Assembly: GCF_000378945.1 (NCBI RefSeq)
Contig: NZ_KB900539.1
Coordinates: forward strand, 2,277,129-2,341,128
DNA: 64,000 bases
From: Methyloversatilis universalis EHg5
GTDB taxonomy: Bacteria; Pseudomonadota; Gammaproteobacteria; Burkholderiales; Rhodocyclaceae
Direction of reading: 5' to 3'
The stretch's first letter is position 1. Each line of letters starts with the position of its first letter. Shown here in pieces: positions 59,908-64,000 of the stretch. Below the pieces are notes generated by a model. It was not told the DNA's origin, did no database searches, and saw only the letters and a program-made list of their open reading frames with translations. The position numbers and the translations under genes are program-made.

Positions 59908-62639
59908 TTTTCCTGCTTCTTCAGCAGCCATACGCTGAGCAGCGTGAGCACCGGAACGAAGGCGGCCATCGCCAGATAGTCGGCGTACAGGTCGCGCAGT
60001 TCGAGCGCCTTCGAGAACAGGCCGCGACTGATGGTGAGGAAATAGGTGGCCGGGAAGAAGGTGCCCATGGTGCGGCCGGCGCCTTCCAGCGAGGACACCG
60101 GATGGGTGAGCCCGGAAAAGGTGACCGTGGCCAGCATGGTCACCACCGCGGTCGCCGCCAGCGCGGCGATCTGGGTCTGCGCGAACGAGGACATGAGCAG
60201 GCCGATGCCAGTGGTGGCGGTGACGAAAATGAGCGCGGCCAGACTGAGCGCGGCCAGGCTGCCCTTGAGCGGCACCTCGAACACGAAGATGGCCAGCAGC
60301 ACCAGGCCGTAGAAGCTGGCCATGCTCACCGCGATGTAGGGCAGCTGCTTGCCGAGCAGGAATTCCAGCCGGGTGACCGGCGTGGCGTACAGATTGGTGA
60401 TCGACCCCAGCTCCTTCTCGCGCACCACGCCCACCGCCATCAGGATGGCCGGGATGAAGGTGAGCAGCAGCGGGATGACCGCCGGCACCATGGCATACAC
60501 GCTGCGGAAGCCCTGGTTGTAGCGGTAGCGCATGTCCAGCTTCGCCGGGTAAGCGGTGGCCGGCAGCCCTTCGCGCACCACCGCCTGCTGCAGGAAGTCG
60601 GCGTGCAGGCCCTGCACGTAGCCGAGCGTGGTTTCGGCGCGGAAGGGCATGGCGCCATCGACCCACACGCCGATCTCGACCGCGTGACCGCTGCGCAGCC
60701 GGCGCCCGAATTCGGGCGGAATTTCCAGCGCCACGCTCAGTTCGCCGGCGCGCATGCGGCGGTCCAGATCGTCGGCGCCGGCCAGCGGCGGCCGTTCGAT
60801 GAAATAGCGCGAGCCGGCCATGTTCTCGATGTAGGCACGGCTTTCCGGCGTGTCGTCGCGGTCCAGCACCGCGAACTTGAGGTCTTCCACATCCATCGAA
60901 ATGCCGTAGCCGAGGATGAGCACCAGAATGACCGAACCCAGCATGGCGAAGGTGAGCCGTACCGGGTCGCGCATCACTTCCAGCCATTCGCGCCGCGCGT
61001 AGGCCAGCAGCCGGCGCAGGCTGAAGGCCGGCGGCTGCGCGCGTTCCGCCGCCGGTGGTGCGGCCGCCGGCGCCGGCCCGGCGGGCGCTTCGCCGCCACC
61101 TGCTGCGGTGTCGGCGGTCGCCTCTTCCAGATAGGCGATGAAGGCTTCTTCCAGACTGGCGGCGCCGCGCCGGGCGATCAGCGCGGCCGGGGTGTCGCTG
61201 GCCAGCACGCGTCCGGCATGCATCAGCGAAATGCGGTCGCAGCGCTCGCCCTCGTTCATGAAGTGGGTGGACACGAAGATGGTCACGCCGTCGCGGCGCG
61301 ACAGCTCGACCAGCAGCCGCCAGAAGCCGTCGCGCGCCACCGGGTCCACGCCCGAGGTCGGTTCGTCGAGGATGAGCATGTCCGGCCGGTGGATGACCGC
61401 CACCGCCAGCGACAGCCGCTGGCGTATGCCCAGCGGCAGGCCGGCCGCCGCGCTGTCGAGATATTCGGCCAGCCCGAAGCGCGCCACCATTTCGTCCACC
61501 CGGGCCGGAATGTCGGCCGCCGGCAGGTGGAACAGCCGGGCGTGCAGCACCAGGTTCTGCCGCACGCTCAGTTCGCCGTACAGCGAGAAGGCCTGGGTCA
61601 TGAAGCCCACGCGCATGCGGGTGGCCATGTCGCCCGCATTCACCTCGCGGCCGAACAGCAGCGCCCTGCCCTCGCTGGGCGGCAGCAGGCCGGTGAGCAT
61701 TTTCATCGTGGTGGTCTTGCCGCAGCCGTTGGAGCCGAGGAAGCCGAAAATCTCGCCGCGGCCGATTTCGAAATCGACATGATCGACCGCGGTGAAATCG
61801 CCGAAGCGCATGGTGAGGCCCTCGGCCACGATGGCCGGGCCGTCGGTCTGCGCGCTGCGCGGCGGCACCACCAGCACTTCGTGATCGCGCCGCTTCTCTT
61901 CAGGCAGCAGCACGATGAAGGCGGCGTCGAGATCGGCGGCGCCGGTGCGTGCGCGCAGTTCGGCCGGCGTGCCGGTGGCCAGTACACGGCCGTCGTCCAT
62001 CGCCGCCAGCCAGTCGAAGCCGGCGGCCTCGCCCATGTAGGCGCTGGACACCAGCACGCTCATGCCCGGCCGGCGCGCGCGGATGCGCTCGATCAGCTGC
62101 CAGAACTGGCGGCGCGACAGCGGATCGACCCCGGTGGTCGGCTCGTCGAGGATGAGCAGATCCGGGTCATGGATGAGCGCGCAGCACAGGCCCAGCTTCT
62201 GTTTCATGCCGCCGGACAGCTTGCCCGCAGGCCGGTCGCGGAAGGCGGCCAGCCCGGTGGCGGCGAGCAGTTCGTCGATGCGCGCGGCGCGCTCCGCGCC
62301 GGCATGGCCGAACAGCCGACCGAAGAAATCGACGTTTTCGTACACCGACAGCGTCATGTACAGATTGCGGCCCAGGCCCTGCGGCATGTAGGCGATGCGC
62401 GGGCAGACAGCCGCGCGGTGGGCACGGTCGGCCATGTCGCCGCCGAGCACGCGCACGCTGCCCTGCTGTATCACGCGCACGCCGGCCACCAGCGCCAGCA
62501 GGCTGGACTTGCCGACGCCGTCCGGCCCGATCAGGCCGGCCATGCAGCCGGCCGGAATGTCCAGCGTGATGTCGTCCAGCGCAACGGTGTCGCCGTAGCG
62601 CAGACCGACGCCGGCGAGCCGCGCGACCGCGTCCGTCAT
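59904..62639 (-). CDS. rbbA: RbbA-type ABC fusion protein (two ATPases plus ABC-2 permease)
   Basis: 911 residues, the same length as Escherichia coli RbbA. First ATPase: Walker [10 protein letters not shown], signature [11 protein letters not shown], Walker [13 protein letters not shown]. Second ATPase: Walker [11 protein letters not shown], degenerate signature [13 protein letters not shown] in place of LSGGQ, Walker [13 protein letters not shown]. From about residue 545 an ABC-2 membrane domain follows, with a periplasmic loop and the [16 protein letters not shown] motif. The ATG at 62639 overlaps the HlyD-like stop. Known members bind ribosomes and are proposed transport ATPases; the neighbouring membrane-fusion and permease genes support an export complex. 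Confidence 0.92.
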   Translation of the reverse strand: MTDAVARLAGVGLRYGDTVALDDITLDIPAGCMAGLIGPDGVGKSSLLALVAGVRVIQQGSVRVLGGDMADRAHRAAVCPRIAYMPQGLGRNLYMTLSVYENVDFFGRLFGHAGAERAARIDELLAATGLAAFRDRPAGKLSGGMKQKLGLCCALIHDPDLLILDEPTTGVDPLSRRQFWQLIERIRARRPGMSVLVSSAYMGEAAGFDWLAAMDDGRVLATGTPAELRARTGAADLDAAFIVLLPEEKRRDHEVLVVPPRSAQTDGPAIVAEGLTMRFGDFTAVDHVDFEIGRGEIFGFLGSNGCGKTTTMKMLTGLLPPSEGRALLFGREVNAGDMATRMRVGFMTQAFSLYGELSVRQNLVLHARLFHLPAADIPARVDEMVARFGLAEYLDSAAAGLPLGIRQRLSLAVAVIHRPDMLILDEPTSGVDPVARDGFWRLLVELSRRDGVTIFVSTHFMNEGERCDRISLMHAGRVLASDTPAALIARRGAASLEEAFIAYLEEATADTAAGGGEAPAGPAPAAAPPAAERAQPPAFSLRRLLAYARREWLEVMRDPVRLTFAMLGSVILVLILGYGISMDVEDLKFAVLDRDDTPESRAYIENMAGSRYFIERPPLAGADDLDRRMRAGELSVALEIPPEFGRRLRSGHAVEIGVWVDGAMPFRAETTLGYVQGLHADFLQQAVVREGLPATAYPAKLDMRYRYNQGFRSVYAMVPAVIPLLLTFIPAILMAVGVVREKELGSITNLYATPVTRLEFLLGKQLPYIAVSMASFYGLVLLAIFVFEVPLKGSLAALSLAALIFVTATTGIGLLMSSFAQTQIAALAATAVVTMLATVTFSGLTHPVSSLEGAGRTMGTFFPATYFLTISRGLFSKALELRDLYADYLAMAAFVPVLTLLSVWLLKKQEK

Positions 62640-63727
62640 GGTGCTGCGGAGGGTTTCGGTGTGCCGACCAGCGGCGGCAGCGTGGCCGGCCACGGTGCAT
62701 CCGGATCAAGCCGCACCCACGCCACGCCGGGCAGGCCAGTCTTCACCTGCTTCGCGTGCGCCTTCAGCAGCTCGGGCGGAATCTTCACCCGCACGCGGAA
62801 CATGAGCTTCTCGCGCTCGGCTTCGGTTTCCACCGACTTGGGCGTGAACTGCGCCTGCGGCGACACAAAGCTCACCGTGGCCGGAATCGAAATGTCCGGC
62901 CGCACGTCGAGCACGATGCGCGCTTCGGCGCCGATCGCCACCCGGCCGGCCTGCGAGGTCGGCAGGAAGATGGTCATGTAGACGTCGGTGATGTCGAGCA
63001 GCGTGAGCACCTTGCCGCCGGCCGCCAGCACCTCGCCCGGCTCGGCCAGCCGGTACAGCACGCGGCCGTCGGCCGGCGCCAGCAGCCGGGCGTCGTGCAG
63101 GTCAACGCGGATGCGCTCGCTGCGCGCTTCGGCCGCCGCCACCGCGGCTTCGGCCTGCTTCACCGCCGCCTGCGCCGCCTCGATCGACGACTGCGCCCCG
63201 CGCAGCTGCGAGGTCGCGGCACGCTGCGCCTCTTCCGCGGAGCGGCGGTTGGTGCGGTCGACGTCCAGCTTCTGGGTCGAAATGAAGCCCTTGTCCACCA
63301 GGCGCTGGGTGCGCTCGATGTCCTTCTCCGCCAGCGCGAGCTGGCTTTCGCGCTGCGACACCACCGCACCCGCGGTCGCCATGTCGCTGCGGCGCTGCGC
63401 GACCGCCGCCACGGCGGCAGAGCGGCTGGCCCTCGCCTGCTCGATCTGCGCGTCGCTGATCTGCAGTTCGGCTTCCAGCGCGCGCACGTCCATGCGCGCC
63501 ACCTCCTGCCCGGCCACCACATCGTCGCCTTCGCGCACCGCCACGCTCTCCAGCCGGCCGCCGGTCTTGGCCGCCACGTCGATCTCGGTCGCCTCGATGC
63601 GCCCGTTGCCGGACGCGAAAGCGGCGGGCGGCGCCGGCGCGTTCAGCGTGCGCCACGCAAAATAGCCGGCCACGGCGGCGACCGGCACCAGCAGCAGAAG
63701 AACAAGACGGCGTCGGGATGCACTCAT
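62636..63727 (-). CDS. HlyD-family periplasmic adaptor (YhiI-like)
   Basis: A 363-residue membrane-fusion protein: an N-terminal anchor helix ([18 protein letters not shown]), a split lipoyl domain ([20 protein letters not shown] and [20 protein letters not shown]), an alpha-helical hairpin of about 125 residues rich in Ala/Gln/Glu/Arg, and a beta-barrel part. It would connect the RbbA/YhhJ inner-membrane complex to an outer-membrane channel that is not in the window. A GCAGGG site precedes the ATG. It is the first gene of the three-gene operon. Confidence 0.9.
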   Translation of the reverse strand: MSASRRRLVLLLLVPVAAVAGYFAWRTLNAPAPPAAFASGNGRIEATEIDVAAKTGGRLESVAVREGDDVVAGQEVARMDVRALEAELQISDAQIEQARASRSAAVAAVAQRRSDMATAGAVVSQRESQLALAEKDIERTQRLVDKGFISTQKLDVDRTNRRSAEEAQRAATSQLRGAQSSIEAAQAAVKQAEAAVAAAEARSERIRVDLHDARLLAPADGRVLYRLAEPGEVLAAGGKVLTLLDITDVYMTIFLPTSQAGRVAIGAEARIVLDVRPDISIPATVSFVSPQAQFTPKSVETEAEREKLMFRVRVKIPPELLKAHAKQVKTGLPGVAWVRLDPDAPWPATLPPLVGTPKPSAAP

Positions 63728-64000
63728 GAATGCGCCCTGCAGGATGAAGTCATGCCCCGATTCTGCCGCGTGGGCATTTCAGCGTCTTGATTTTTCGCAA
63801 CGCAGCATCCCGTGGCCGCAACAGTGTCAGCTGCACACCCTGCAGGCAGAACCGGACAAGGCCCAGGCAGCCCGGTAGGGTGTGCTCGCCAGAGGCGAGC
63901 GCACGCAGCTCAGACATGAAAGCGCAATGCCCGCCAACCTGCCGCGGCCGACCGGCCCGCCACGACGCCCGCCGGGAAAGATTCAGCTGCCGGACAACGC
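63728..64000. other. Upstream region of the HlyD-RbbA-YhhJ operon
   Basis: No gene is recognisable in the last 273 bases. A hairpin-forming inverted repeat with one mismatch (GTGTGCTCGCC / GGCGAGCGCAC) lies at 63880-63904. The stretch TTGATTTTTCGCAACG near 63787-63802 is the only AT-rich part and may belong to the operon promoter. Confidence 0.4.

Noticed and set aside
63880..63904. Hairpin as terminator of an upstream gene
   Set aside because: No gene is visible beside it within the window and there is no T-run; kept only as an inverted repeat.

Overview
The window reads as chromosomal DNA of a GC-rich Gram-negative bacterium, most likely a betaproteobacterium near Rhodocyclales/Methyloversatilis. 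That placement is inferred from the high GC, a PEP-CTERM protein, two-partner secretion, several TonB-dependent receptors and the style of the ABC and flavin-monooxygenase genes; no rRNA or tRNA is present to confirm it.

Layout. (1) 1-2608, minus strand: scoA-scoB CoA-transferase, a MerR-like regulator, a 2-Cys peroxiredoxin and the start of a glutathione S-transferase. (2) 3105-4355, plus: a secreted PEP-CTERM protein with two Hcp-like domains. (3) 4410-24539: a two-partner secretion pair in which a 5378-residue LktA/FHA-type adhesin overlaps its FhaC/ShlB transporter, next to a LuxR-type response regulator and a divergent histidine kinase whose start codons overlap. (4) 24550-29015, minus: AhpD-like protein, acyl-CoA-dehydrogenase-like flavoprotein and a sulfonate/nitrate-type ABC importer. 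(5) 29130-34408, minus: secreted lipase/hydrolase, exported amidohydrolase, TonB receptor. (6) 34566-58534: a large organosulfur-scavenging region. It holds a peptide-type ABC importer with two paralogous binding proteins, four SsuD-like flavin monooxygenases, an SfnB-like flavoprotein, two TonB receptors and an SsuABC-type importer with two permeases. A higBA-like toxin-antitoxin module and a triplicated REPIN-like repeat interrupt it. (7) 58777-63727, minus: an HlyD-RbbA-YhhJ export operon.

How it works together. In region 6 the receptors would bring organosulfur compounds across the outer membrane, the ABC systems would carry them across the inner membrane, and the FMNH2-dependent enzymes would release sulfite. 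The main new observation is that five transcription units of this region are each preceded by a good -24/-12 (sigma-54, RpoN) promoter: three starting units read leftward (40109-40124, 46457-46472, 58602-58617) and a divergent pair (47936-47951 minus, 48160-48175 plus). This suggests one RpoN regulon driven by an SfnR-like activator, which is not encoded in the window. Two of the control regions also carry a doubled CTGCGCA motif that could be the activator site.

No CRISPR array, rRNA, tRNA, prophage or insertion sequence was seen. Very long antisense frames opposite real genes are composition artefacts and were left out.
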